In this document: positions 28,401 to 43,400 of the stretch, in pieces
Layout of the letters: the number at the start of each line of letters is the position of its first letter
Position numbering within the stretch: position 1 is the first letter of the stretch
Assembly: GCA_000149265.1 (NCBI GenBank)
Contig: CH003018.1
Span: 1,032,463 to 1,096,462, forward strand
DNA from: Ciona savignyi
Taxonomy: Eukaryota; Chordata; Ascidiacea; Phlebobranchia; Cionidae
Length of the DNA: 64,000 nucleotides
Reading direction: 5' to 3'
Notes under the pieces: generated by a model
Database searches by the model: none
What the model was told of the DNA's origin: nothing
The model's input: the letters and a program-made list of their open reading frames with translations, nothing else
Translations under genes and position numbers: made by a program

Positions 28401-31400
28401 TAATCTTATATTAACCTTTAATATATATATTCGTTACTTAACGTTGATAAATATATATAAAGATACAAAGACCACACATGATCAGCACAACGGAATAATG
28501 ATTGCGCTTATCGTCTTTTCGGTTATACTGTTTCTTGCGATTGTCTGCACAGCAGCGAAACTCTATCTAAAAAGGTACGATATATACCATTTGTCGTTAT
28601 AGGCTATTTATGACACTAGTTTTTTTTTACCGAGCCCAGTTTCGACTCTTAATGGGCTTGTATCTAGGACCGTTTTTGTATAAAAGTCATGTTTTTTTGG
28701 CCACGCGACCGTACTGATGAAATTAGTGTTATGTTTTATAGACGAGTTAAATCCAATGAGAACATCGATCGTAAAAACGACGCAGAGGTCGCAATTCCTC
28801 TCACGACAACCAACCGAAGTAACGGTGAAATGAGAAAGGTAAGTTGAGTTTGCAGTAGGCCGCGTCACTCGTATATACCACCACCTCACCCACCTTTTGC
28901 AGGAAGCTTCGAGCGAAGAGGAAAAACTGCAACCGGAAGTAAGATGTATTGTGGACTCTGGTTTTATTAGCAATAATAGTGATGGAGCACAGAGTTGACA
29001 CCGATCATGTTACGACAACAAGATTGGATATTTTGTACCATATATGGACTACTGTGTTGTTGCGTAGGCTTCTTTTCTTTTTTTCGCAAAATTCATTACG
29101 TATTTTCACATTTCGTTCAAATAAACTTCAGAGATTTATCTCATCAGTAAAATCGCACATAAGAAGAATATAAAGAGTGGAAATAATATGGAAAAATAGA
29201 GAAATATATATTGTTTTCGTTGGAGCGAATTAAACTATACGAAGTAGTTTTGGTACATCGGCCCGTTTGCCACGGATCGATTCAGGCAGAACATTGATTA
29301 CCTTGCCACCACGCTTTATATGGGCGCATAATTGGTGGAACACTAAAAGGGGAAAATAAGGTAACCGCACACTAAAATAAAGGTTAGGGCGTTATGTGTT
29401 AGGCCTAGAGTTTTTTTCTGGATTTGGGGTTGAGACTAGTGTTGGGGTAAGGGGTAGAATTTGCTTTAATATTTTAAATTTCCCTACTTTTCTATATCCT
29501 CACTTTGTTGTCCGGTATTTATCCGCTTCGTTTACGCATATTATAATAATAAAACAACCTAAACTAAGTCGTGATTCATACATCAATAAGTTAATACTAC
29601 GTGAGTGTAAGAAATAAAAAAGCGGAACACGATGTAATTAATTTTTAACACGAAACTTTGAGCTTTCACTACGTCATGAAGCAACACTTTTATAGTGTTA
29701 ACGGAATTGAGAAGATAGTGAAATATTGCAATAAACAGTGATGGCGCAAGGTTTAAAACCAGAAACACCGGAAGACAAGTCATTGATAAACAAATAATGT
29801 GAATGAATAGGGCTAATGAGAGTCATTACAGTTGCGTAGGCATATAATGTAGTAGTTTGTTATGTACTACCAATTGTTTGGTACCAGTCGTTGATGTTAG
29901 TACAATTTGTATTGAATGGTGTCAAAGAAGTATGCCATCTCTATTGTCGCTTTTAACTTTTATACTTTATGCTGTGCACCAAGGTAGGCAGACCTTATAT
30001 TCAGTAATACTTACAAAATGCGTTACCTCCATGCGAATGTATTTGCAGGCAGCAGTAACAAAACATGCCAAGATTTCGGTGGAGAGACAGTTCAAGTAGT
30101 CAGTGATATACGCGGAAACGTGACTTTGCCGATAGATGGAAGTCAATATGCAGGCAACCAAGATTGTACGTGGTTGTTTACACACACCGGTAATCTACTG
30201 ATGATACGATTCGACCAATTGCAATTAAACAACCCACGTCATCCTTGTGTGAGGGATTACATAGTCCTTGCTGGTGGTAAGTATGGCGTGCATCGGTGAT
30301 AGCAAGTTTGCAAATTTAAGATACAACCACAGAAATGAGTGTGTTAATTATTACGCCCTATCGGTTAAATTATTCATCTATAGGCTCAAGACTTTGCGAA
30401 ATCGGTGCTGGTCCAAGGTGCTACTTCTTTGTCAGAAGTGGGTATTTTAACCAAAGTAGCGTTTGCGCTTCTGCGTGTGGGGACCTGGAAAGAAAGGTTG
30501 TGACACTGGACGAGTACGAGTGGCCCCCCACCCTAAGATTTTTCTCTGATGAAAACAACAATGGTGTCGGATTTACGATCTTTTACAATATGGCTCCATG
30601 TATCCATTCCAAAAGTAATTTTTGTCGTTTTATTAAACTTAAGCAAAAATCAAAATAAATCCCAAAGACAATTGAAATTATGTTGCAGATGCCAACAGAC
30701 AGCCAGAAGTAACAGACACACACACAACACCATATAAAGCTGTCACGTCTATTCCATCTCCACAAGTGACGATGATGTCACCAGGATTGGTGGGTATTGT
30801 TATCGCTAGTGTGGTCGGGGGAATGCTCGGATTATTCGTTGCTCTGCTCATACTGCACCGTCGTATTAAGTAAGTTGTATCGGGACTACATCACATTTTC
30901 CAAGTTTAAACCGTATTTTTTATTTGTTTAGAGGTAAGAAGAAAAGACAGCAAAGAAACCTAAATCGGAACAGCCGAGACCCCAACCCATTGACATACGA
31001 ATATGCCTTGGATGTCACATCGGGCTCCGTCTCTGATTCAAACAAGGCGAATTCCCACTACGGAATGGTGGACAACCAACTCTATAAACATTTAGTGGTG
31101 AATGACAAACCTCAAGTCGATACACAATATGAGACATTCGACCCAAGACAGAAAGTCTAAACTCGACGCTATCCGCCGTAAAACGACCATAAGGCCCCGG
31201 TCTCACAGTTTGTCTCAGCTAATGTCGTGCAAAGAGTCACACAAAAACAGAAATCGTGCTAGACGGTTTTCTTTACACCACTTTGCTCAGGCGTTTATTA
31301 AGCCGATCATTGACGAGTGTTGTCGCGTTTTTACAGACAATTGCAGAATATAAAAATAAACACAGCCTCTTACGTGTTATCGTGTGCGTTTGACGATAAT

Positions 31401-34400
31401 CTATATAGATATAAAACTTTCAGTCTTGCACAAATTTTACACATTATGTATGAAGTTGATTCGTGGGTGGATAAATATGTTTTGCTGGTTTATACTTACT
31501 GCGTTACAATTGCTGTCAGGTGAGGCTTAAAAACGTATGTTTTTTTTCTGTAATTGGGTTTGTTTTTTCCACAACTTCAATAAATATTACTAATCAGCAA
31601 AGAAACAATGCAAATCGGCAAAACACCTCAAAGTAAGTTAAATGGTAAGGTTTGGGTGGAAAAAAGGACAAATCAGTTAAACCTTACACCTTACTTTGTA
31701 AACTGTATTGTGTAACGTTAAACATTTTAAAGCATTAGTTTGAAACGTGACGATTAAACCGTTGTTTCAATGTTACCGAAACTCTTGAATACTAAATAAT
31801 TTACAGGTTCACAGACAAGTGGCGCCGAGCAATGCAATATATCGGCGGAAGAACTGCAGATTCAAGGGGAAATGGGTGTTGTCAGGTCACCGACGCTGGG
31901 AACCGGTAAATACCCGGCTTGGCAATCGTGCAGGTACTATAATAAAGAAATCCGCAAGTACATGTTTTAGTAACCACTGTTTAATCTACACGAGCAGGTG
32001 GCGTTTGCATGAGCAGCAAAGCACAAGTGCAATTTTACTGGTTTTCACAGCTATTGACATCATACAGATGAGCAATGGGCAATGCGAAGACTACGTTGAG
32101 ATCGGTAAGTCATGCTTGAAATGTATGCATTATTATTCCTGTTGTTAAATCTACGAATGCAGGTTCGAGCTACCGAATGTGCGGATATGAGCCACCGAGC
32201 AAATGCATATTACTGCAGCGATCTGGGCAGGTAAACACGGGATGTGAAATGGCTGCGCTGGAAAAGTGCAACAACCAGGTACTGCGGATCGGCTACAGAA
32301 GTGAAAATCAGATTATGAAATTCTACTCGAATGGGCGAAATGAGGCGAAGGGTTTTACTCTGAATTACACGGTTCTCGATTGTGGAAGGACCTTTGGTAA
32401 GAAGCTTTATTATCCACATAAACTTCTTTCAGAGAACATGGATAACAAGATTGGTTTGGTAACCAAGTAACCTATTTTGCTTACAAAACAAACCAAGCAG
32501 TCTAAATGTGGTTTTACATATAGTGGTGGTGGTTGAAACTTCTCAATTTACATACAGTATACGTTCTGGATTGCTGTTACAATAGTTTATACCACATTTA
32601 AATGCAGTGTCCAATAATCATATTATAATGAAAGCAACTTCGCGTGGCAACCATTGTTATGAACGGTTAGCATATAGTTATTAGTCAACTACCTAATTTG
32701 AATATTAGTAGTTAAGACTGTTGATTTGCATTCTTTACGAATTAAGACTGTAGATTTTGTGCAGCGTATACAGTTTGAGTTTGCACATGCTTATAGTATA
32801 GATTTTTGCGTGCGGTCAAATCACGGATGTGCCATGGAAAAAACCTCTCGCGTGCCCCTGGTATATAGTAAATAGACTCCAACGATAACACCTGTATAAC
32901 ATATATACTTTACGATTGTAGGCTCGACGAAGCCAGAAGCAAGCACAGCAACATCATTTTCAACAACACAACAACTTGAACTTCCCATTGCTGTGCATGG
33001 AAGCCCGATTTCGCTTGGGTTGATTCTAATGGCTACGATGGTTGGCATTGTGTTATCGGTCATTCCGTTGGTAGCTTGCATTTGCTACAGGTATTATTAA
33101 CGTTATAAAGGACACTCGAAAAGCATTGTTATTACTTTGGGGGATAATGCATGAACTTCTTGCCTATTTCGTTTTAAATCGGTAATCTTAGATTATTAAA
33201 AGTAAACTATGCTGGAGCATACATAAAATGCTCTAAAATATCCGCTATCCTAAAGACCAATACACATTTTTTTGTTGATTGAAAATGAGCACTTTTCGAA
33301 AAACTCCTCATTAAGATGAAATTTATTTTTTTGGCTTTAGTTCTTATGTTTTTCCCAGACTATTTTTATTACTAATACAACACGTTCATATTGCAGATTT
33401 CGAAAACAAAAATTCCGACGGGTGGAATCAATCAGCGAATCAGAAGCACCTGAACTTAATTCAAATGATGACAGCTTTCTTGACCCACCACTATACTACG
33501 TAGCAACCAATGACGTAGTTGGAACATTCCACGAGACTTCCAACTGTTACGAAGAAATCAGCGATAGCAGACACAAAGAAAGTGTCCTAGACGACCATGA
33601 TAATGATGAGCAGGCGTACACGCTTGCTGACGCACGATACGACTTGGTTGCACCGGATGAAGAATTGGCGGAGGAATATGCAGATCACAGTGACGTGGTG
33701 GCGGAGAAAGATTCCGAAGAGAAAACTATGGTTGTGAATATTTTATACAACGACGGAGATTCTTCATAGAATAATATTTAGACCACTGTTTCGATTTTTT
33801 TAAATACACCATTTCATTGAAAGTCTTACGCCTCTTTTGTTGTGTTGAGTCTTACTGTATTGCCTGGTCGGTTTATACCTCTGAATTGGGGTATAATCAC
33901 TTATGCCACGGGCAGCAACTTACGTGCTATTTAAACCAATCATCGAGCGCGAATACGCCATGATATACAGAAGGACGTCTAATAAGCAGCGAGCATCCCT
34001 AGGAATAGCCAACCATGGGAGATCAACCAATTTACATTGAGTTTGGCGACCAAATGCAAAGCAGTTAAATCAATGGACTTATTTCGCTTAAGCCTTAAGT
34101 ACTTTCGCGACACTTTGCTGTGTAATCAGATTCATAATGTTTGGCTATATATGTTTGTTAAGAGTGAATATCGCACTCGAAATACAAAGAATGCGTCACA
34201 TGATCGACCACACTCAAAAACAGATGACGTTTGCTCATTGAAAGGCGAAGTGTTTAAATAGGTCGGTCGGTCGCGATGGGTCATCGCGTTTCCGTGTTGA
34301 AATCAAAAATCTAGATTACAGAATGAAACTTGAATGGACCTTATTCGGCATATTGTTTTCATGGATTGGTAAGTGAGGAAGCATAAGGTTTGAGATAGTA

Positions 34401-37400
34401 TTTAAAGGAAAGCAAAATATTTAAATCAGTCTTGTAAATGACCGCAGGGTTAGCTGAAGACTCGCATGGTTTATGTTCAATCGACCTCCAAGAACTAAGC
34501 ATCACAAATCACCAGGGCTTCATAGATTACCCGGGTGATGGAAAAGAATATCCCGCAAACCAAACTTGCACTTGGTTGTTCCCAGCCGCGGGGAGACAAA
34601 TACTTCGATTCACTTTCGATTACATTGATATACGGGGAGGAAGGTCATGTGATGACCACTTAGTATTGCCAGATGGTAAGTATAAATTGTTGAGGCTGTA
34701 TTCTTAATGCAAGTTACCAATATGTGAAGGTAAAGTGAGATGCACGAACGTCAACACCACAAGGTCGTATATGTACGTTAAAACTAATGAAGCCAACTGC
34801 TCAGACGATAGTACTTTTGTCTCCACGAATTGGCCATATCCCTCTCTAACTTTTGTTTCCGACGCAAGTGATTCAGGGTTGGGTTTTAAGCTCTCATTTA
34901 GCATCGAAGATGGTTTATGTACAGGTAATAATAAGCACTGTGACTTATTTCACTAATATATGGTAATGTTAAAATAAATATGGTATATTAAATTCCTTTT
35001 GTGAGTCCCTAACAGTAGCATATGACCAAAATGGAGAACTTTATACCATGTACCTTTCAAAAATAATATGAAACAAGAGTATGTAACATCATGCTTGTCA
35101 ACACTGGATTTTACTAAAAAAAGTGTTGATTTTTTATTAGATTATACGACGACAACATCATCAAAGACAAGTGAAGTCTCAACGACTGGGCCGTCACCAA
35201 TCCCTCCAACTACACGTGAGATTTTAAACTTTTATGAAATGACACATAACCACGAATTGTTACAGCTGTTCCAGTTGGTTTAATAGTGGGTTTAAGCTTC
35301 GGAGGAGTGCTTATTCTTGTGCTTGCTGGGGTTGGCTTTATTTTTTGCAGGTAAGCTTAATATCTATATCAATGTGAAACCACTTTGTAATCAGTTGCAC
35401 TGACAATAATTAAAGTGATACGTTATTGTGGTTTACAAACAGAAGTCGCTGCGACCATACGGAAAGGCCGCTTCCGAAGATACCGACTGAAACTGAAAGT
35501 CACATCAAACCTGTAACTTATGAGAGTATAAGGAAACCAAATGACGAAGCAGAATACATCACACCAAACGACGCAAGAAAATATTGTCATTCTAATGAGG
35601 TCATCAAAATAAAACCGGATGCTGTCGGTATCTATGAGAATAGTGACGTTGATAACATTGATGTGTCAAAACTATGTCAAATAAACGAAGCACTACAAAC
35701 AAGGGAAAACCATGACAATGAATCGACAGAAAGTGGTTACATGGCTCCGATATCGGTAGTTCAACCTGTTTATTTGGATCTGAATGAAGGGTCACAAATT
35801 CCTTGACAATTTTAGTTCGTTCAATTTAAATCACTGTGTATGTCAATTTTCAATTACACCCATCGCGGTATTTTATTTGGATACTCGGATTAAAATATAT
35901 GTAAACTTTAAACCAGACTAAACAATCATTCATAGGTTACTTCACACATATCCCTATACATATTGAATGTTAGAGTGCATAGACAGTTGAAATATGATTG
36001 GAACAGCTTACCGATTTGCAACTCCTAATCATATGCTTATGTAACACATTAGCCAGTTCTAATCAAATGTAATTCATAAGCCAACTGGCTATTATTGAAA
36101 GAGTAAAAAAGAATAAACATGCCAAATGCAGTAAATCTAGATGCAGCTATCATGAGAGTTATTATTTTTGTCTTTTTTGCTGTACAAGTTATTTGAATAT
36201 GGAATAATTATCGATGGTATTACATCGTTGGCCTTTATGTAGAAGCTTTTTATTCATTTCTGAATGTGTGGTCGAGGCGAAGCCGAACTATAAGTGATAC
36301 ATAAGAAATAACGGGGGCGACAAACGTAATCATGGTGAGTGTCAATATCGCTTACTTGTAGGTCAAAACCAGGGGGTTGCTATTAACCCCACAAACATAA
36401 ATGACGATCAAAACGTGTCGAAATCTTCGCAACATTACGTGATGTTGCCGGATGGTTAAACGGATATTTACTTTGCACAACTTCTGAAGTATATCAACTG
36501 ATACTTGCATTGCTATTACAGTATGGGAAAAAAACAAACAACAAAGAAAACTGTTTATACAACAATTCAGCAAGTGGATGCAGCTTTAATACGCACTGCC
36601 ACCACCATATTAAGCATAATTAGACTGACGACATTCCAATTTTGAATAGCATTCTCATTGATTTTACTGTTTTCTTTTAAGTTATTAATTGGACTATCGT
36701 TGGTAGGTACTTTGTCTGGTTTAAATACTAGTTTATTGTCACCTTAGCAAACAGATAGAAGGCATAATAATATCATACAAAAAGTAAATATATTTTTGTT
36801 GCATCCGGCAAATCCAACTTCGACAAAAAGTCACGACACTAACAACCGACAAGGTAGTGTTGTGTCGGACAATACTGAAATAACAGCGGGAATCACAGTC
36901 GGTGTGATCATAAACTTATTTCTTGTATTTGTTGAATTTTTTTAATATTCAAGTAAGTTTTAAATATAAAAATCTAAGTGGAAAGGGGCTTTACAGTGTG
37001 TACTAATCAAATTATGTTCCAATTAGATCTGAGTTTGTGCACGAAGCACGAAGTTCGCCGATATACTGAGAACTGGATCGATTATACGCAACTGCTGGTG
37101 ATGAGTACACGCTGCGTGATGATATTAAGATACGTGGCAACTCGAATTAATAGTAGGGACCAGTGAATCATTATGGGACAGTGAAAAACTGTCTATACAA
37201 CAACGATAAGACAAAAATAAAAGAAAATCATGACATTGAATGGACAAAAAGTGGTTACATGTTTCCGATACAGATAGTTCAACCTGTGTATTTGGATCTG
37301 GATAAAGGGTCACAAATTCCATGACAATTTTAGTTCATTCAATTTAAATCACTGTGTATGTCAATTTTCCATTACACCCATCGCGGTATTGTATTTGGAT

Positions 37401-40400
37401 ACTCGGATTATAATGTATATAAACTTTAAACCAGAATGAACAATCACTCATATTCAGTTGAGTATTTCTTGGACAAGGACATAGATCGACAATTTCGTGA
37501 CTTCACCTCGCGTGTTCGCTTGGGTCATTTCTTGATTAAAATTTTAATAGATTGGCCGAGCTAAATGTCAATGAAAATTTAAATAGAGCCTTAAAATAAA
37601 GTAAAAATATATTTTGCATATAGTAAATCGGTCTGTATCACGTCATTTGCGGGCGTGCAATATATGAACCAAAGAAAAACATTTCTTCAATAAACGTTAC
37701 TCACCAAGCGGAAATCAGCGCTAAAATATCTCTTAATCGTTCTGCAGTAGGAAATGATATAACGGGAATCAGAAAACTTAGACAAATGTAATTGGGCAGT
37801 TTTATTAAATTGAAGAAAGTTGTGATGTGCTTAAGCTATGTGTGTTTAGGTAAAAGTGGAAAAGAATGTCGACATGTTTTAGTATAGCAGTTACTGTAAA
37901 AAAGTAAACAATTAGTGTGGATAGGGGTGGTACAGATATTTTAAAGGCACAGGCTGATAAACTACGTCATACAAATTGCTCAAGACACGTTTTTCCATTG
38001 TGATCACCTCAGCGGCCAAATAAGCAAACCAATTTATACGCACGACGGATATTACGCAGTCACACGCAGTTAAAAATTGTATTGTCGACGTTAGAAATGA
38101 AAAAAAAAATATTTACATTTATCCCCATGATAAGAAAAAAAGTTCGGTGGTGTTAGCACAGGGGCAGTTAGATTAACTACATCCTGTCTACAGTCGGCTT
38201 ACAGGAGATATAGCTATTGCAGTGTATTGTATGTTGTTTACGCCTATACTGTTTTGGTTTAAGTCAATAATCCACTGGTTTCAGGCTACGTTAGTTAATT
38301 GCTTTACCCAAGTACACAGCCAACGACCAGATTCAATGCAACAACATTTCGGAATACTTAATAGCCAATGGTCTAACCGAGTGAATTAATCTGACAGGTT
38401 TTAATAACACAATTATATTTAATTTGCCACATGAAAACTACAAAAATGGGACGCTTAATGACGTTCAATCAAATTGCGTGCATACTAATAATAGGTACGT
38501 ATCGTAAAAATGCCAGATTTAAATTATTAATTTTAAAAATATAAATATTTTAGTTATAGAAAATGGAGAGACAAAAAGAAGAGGTGACTCGTGCATCTTG
38601 GTAGTGAATCAAACAGAAGGGCAACTAACATTTCCGACAAAGGGAAAGTATCCAAAAAATGCAAGATGCAATTGGACATTTCCGGCATCTGGCAATCAAG
38701 TTCTACTGATTTCAATCACCAGATTCGATGTGAGAAATAACGGAAATAAATGCGGCGACCGACTTGAACTACCTGACAGTCAGTTGGTTTGAAACTGATA
38801 ACCTTTTTTCGGTTTGGTCAATCAAATATAAATAAAATAAACCAAAATACTAAAATAAATTTCTAATATTGATATTGTATAATGATATGTTTCAGAAACC
38901 ACTTTATGTGGACAAACTACTTCGTTTCCCATTTGTAAAATGTTCACATCGGTGCAAAGCAATTTTCCTGGCTGTGTGATCCCAACTATTCCAAGCCCGA
39001 ATAATGGCGGTTGCAGTTCGTCAACGAATATTGATTTTGTTGCAAATTGGTCACAACCAGCACTAAAATTCTTTTCAAATGGAGATAAAGCGGTCGGGAA
39101 TGGTTTTCGACTGTATTATGTTGTCTTCGATTGCCAAACTGGTATGAATATGTCTACATAGAACGTATAACAACAACTTGGGAAGATGTATCAGTTGTTT
39201 AATATTGCAGGTCAGGAAAGTACTAATGCAGTTACAACGTCTACTGTTTACACCCCAACTGACAAGATCACGTCATCTACCAACATCATGGAAACAATCG
39301 CAGGTCAGTTTACAACGCGTCGTCATCTGCATGTCATTAAACGTACTTTAATGATCGTGGATGTAAGTGCTTAATATGGACAGGTACCAGCGACACAACA
39401 ACAATAGAGGACGGAAAGGAAAATACAACAAACTCATTTCAAAGCAAATTGCCAACGAACACAATAAGCTCCACAACTAAAGGTGCGTAATTGCACGCAA
39501 CTCGACTATTCAAGTGATCTGAAAATATTGTTTGCAGACCCCTTAATCCCGTCACCCAACAGCTCACAAGTGATGATTGGTTTAGTTATGGGCGTAGTCT
39601 CCGTGATATTCATAATAGCTGCGGTTGTATTTACCTGGATAGTTTTTAACAGGTGAGTAAAAATAACCTTTTAATTAGTATGAGTGTACGTTCCGTTGCA
39701 CCAAAATGATTTCTTTCAGGTTAAGTCGTTTAAAAAAAATTGTCTTTTATTTTGAGGTAAGGCTGGTTATTTGCGGAAACAGTAATTTTGACACAAATAC
39801 TGCAAATGGGAATGAATAATTCTAACATTTTTTTGGCAAACTATTTAACGACATTATGCTAGCAGTGTACCACAATTATTCACGTAAAATCTAGGCAATT
39901 TACAATTTTCAATTAAGCTGAATGGCATATGTCCATTTCGTAAAGATTACAAATTAACGTATCCGGGGATACTAAAATAAAAAATTTCTAGTGCCTTTAG
40001 CGTAATGTAAGCTAAAAGGTAATTTTACGACAGAATGATTAATTTTTTAAACTGCTGAAAATTATTTAAATAGAAGGCATAAGAAACTTCCTAATGATTC
40101 CGACGACAACACAACTGTAACGGAATGCGCGGGACACGTCTACGCAACAGTGAACGATGGATACGCTCTTGCACAAGATATACGACCGGTAGATGGCGCT
40201 ACGTATGAGGTTGCGGCAATGGAAGGCAGTGGTGACGTGCACAATGTTTTGTACGGGAAGGGTGGTGAAGACTATGCGGTGATCGTGGATGCGAATAACA
40301 GTGCCGGATTGCCACAAACTGTTGTCAACGAGTTGTACCATGGTGTGGGACGTTGAAATTGAATTTCAAAATCATGTGAATGTGATTGCTACATGTCATT

Positions 40401-43400
40401 TAAAAACTGGCACATTTTTACTGTTTGTTGTAATTTTTTTAGCAGTATTTTAATCGTATATACATTAATATCTACTTCCAATGTATTCTTACCACCGTGT
40501 TTTATACATTCGAGTTTAATTCTTCACTGATTAAAACAATTACCACTGACCGATGGTGTTTAAAGAAAGAAATGTGTAACAGGAGCACACGTCGCCGTAT
40601 TCAATAGTTGACGCATTAATCGCGATTATCACTAATTTTGATTCAATCACTAACGCAGTAATCCCGATTTTTATGCCATCACTAACGTGGGTGGGCAGTT
40701 TGCAAAACCTCGAAACCTATTTTTGTGAAAGTATTACGTCATAATTTGGAACTAGGCAGCATAACATTTCGATGTGGGCGACAATTAACCACGGGAAATC
40801 AGAATTCTGGTTGGGATTGTATGGCGTAATCGGGATACATCACAATATCGGTGCTTATTCCTTTCAATGATGAGGTACCGAGTATGCTATCGCATGCCCA
40901 CCCAACTGCAACCCACGTTCGTATGACTATCGTAATTTCCTATTCGAATTATTACAACTAGCAGTGGGAATCCAATACTACACCAGTGTCCCATTGCAGC
41001 TCAACGATCGCACCGGCTAAGTTTGAAGCAGTTTTAGTAAGATCTTCCTTACACTTTGTTTTTCATTCTAAGCATTGTATTTTAAGTGTTTAAAAAGCCA
41101 GCGTTAAGTGACAGGAAAGTGTTCTAAAATGTGGCTGCAGAAAATTATTTCACATCAACTTCTTTTAATGTTGTTCTATTCGCAAGGTAATATCCTTATG
41201 TGTACACGAATAAAACAAATTAAATAGAAATAAATAAGTAAATTGCCTGTAATAACGCAGCTATTTCTTGTACACATTCAAAATATCACGGTTGCTTTTA
41301 CATTTGTAGTTTCCGGGTCGATCATGGAGTGTACTGGGAAGATGATCAAACAAAACGATATCGGCAACATCACTATACGGAGAGGCGCAAATAAAATTAT
41401 TGATCACTCATGGTCGCTGAAAAGCGGAGTTGAACGGTCACTTCTGATTATAAACATGACGATGAAGAACCAGCATTCGGGAAGTAATTCCAACGTTTCG
41501 TGCGGCGCTGCGCTGGATTTTGTGGTAAAACCGGATGGTGAGTTGATCGTAAGCAACACGTCGAGGCTTGTGTTATTAACTATACTCATGGTAGGTGGGG
41601 TTATGTGTAAGGACATCAATTGGTGCGGAGTATACGTAAGCCCGAGCATGGACATCGCGAGTACAGTTGCTGGGTTAAACACCACATTCATGGCGGGTGT
41701 GCACGGATTATGTGGAAATACGTGGAAGCACTCCGATACTTGGCCACCGACTCTCTGTGTTCAAGCAAGACTTGGTAGCTTTGAACTTAATTTGAATTAT
41801 CGACTCATCAGTCTACCAGCAATAATACCGAACGCAACAGGTAACAATCATTAACAATAAAATACGGTTTTTTTCATATTAACGTCGTTTTACAGAGCAA
41901 CCAACAACGCCCAACGGAAATATACCAACTCATCACACAGAAGGAGGACCTGGACCTATCACCAAATCTAACGAACTTTTAATCATCGTGATCATATTGA
42001 TATTTGTCATTGTTGGTCTGGGAATAGTTCTTGTATTCTGGCATAGGCAGAGGTACGATTTTCCCTATTGGTTGTGATTTTTCAATTTGTTTAAATACCA
42101 AACCTATATCAATACTTTGCCCAGAACTCGAAAAGGAAGGCATAACGTGACAGACGTCATATCGCCGTACGCTGTTCGTCGTACAAGAAGAAATCCTGCA
42201 GAATCACAGCCAGAACCAGCAACGGTTGAGGATCGGCCTTACGACATGGCGGCCCCGAATTGCGTCAGTGCGACGGTCGATCAAGGCTATATGGTGCCGA
42301 TGGGTACAAGTGATACGATCAACCAACAAGCACCAGGAGGTTACTTGCAGCCTGTCGGGACGACGATGAGATCGAATGATAGCCCTTATTGTGAGATCAC
42401 CAACACGTCATACGCTGTACTCCAGCATACCGGGGAGTACGAAATAGCAAGTCCACAAACACAACATCCACCTGATACACCACAGGAAGATAATGGGGAC
42501 GACTACATTCCTATGTCGCCAACCATCATCACGCCAGGTGGCAGCAACACATTAAACTACGCCCAGATAGCACCTTACGGATTGGTTGAACTACCGGCTG
42601 AAGATCAAGAAAATGAAAGCCAATCCAGCACGGAGCCGCCACAGGACCACCAGTCCACATCAACCAGTGCTCCTTATAGTGAAATCATAGGCAGCAGGAA
42701 TCACGAGGATGGTGGAGCGCTTACAAGGTTCCAAAATGTCGATGTCAAATATAAATCGGTGACGAAGAAAAAATAATTAATTAAAGTAATTAATTTTTTT
42801 TTCACATTATTGTTTTTTTCCTAGGTTTGGCGGCCGCGTCTGCTATACTTATTTATTTATATCCCTTTTTTAACGACGTGTTTCCTGTTCCTGTAACGTG
42901 ATTTGCTTTTTTTGCAGTTTATGTAATACATGGGGAAAAACTAATAAACTAACTTATAATTGATTTTTAATATGCCATGCAAATCAAAACTTGAATATTG
43001 ATAATTGTGGATTTTAACCATGCTGTTGCGAAATTAAATTTCTTAAAATAATTAATAAATCAATCGAATACGTCGGCAATCACATGAACACCAAAAAAAT
43101 GGACAAGCAACAAATATACGAGGAAAGTTATATAAAGTTTAAAATGTAGTAAGTGCGCGGTTGCAACAAACAATGAAGTGATCACATTTGAATATGCAAA
43201 CAGCAAATATTGGATGGAATGTGTGTGTATATAGTACCGTTTACCTAGAAGCTCGATAGTAAACAACAAAACAAGTGTGACTTGCTGTTGTTGACGACAC
43301 AGAGCATAGGTGTACAGTGTAGAGGCAATCCCAATGTGATTCAATGGCCTAGAAACATTTTGTTATTGGGTCGGTGGACTATGTTTTCCTGTGATAACTA

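Noticed and set aside
28949..29173. 74-codon open frame after the FN2 gene
   Set aside because: It overlaps the last exon of the FN2 gene in another frame and contains that gene's poly(A) signal.
42125..42776. ITAM in the tail of CUB-like receptor 5
   Set aside because: YCEI...YAVL and YAQI...YGLV have 4 and 2 residues between the motifs, not the 6-8 needed for a canonical ITAM.
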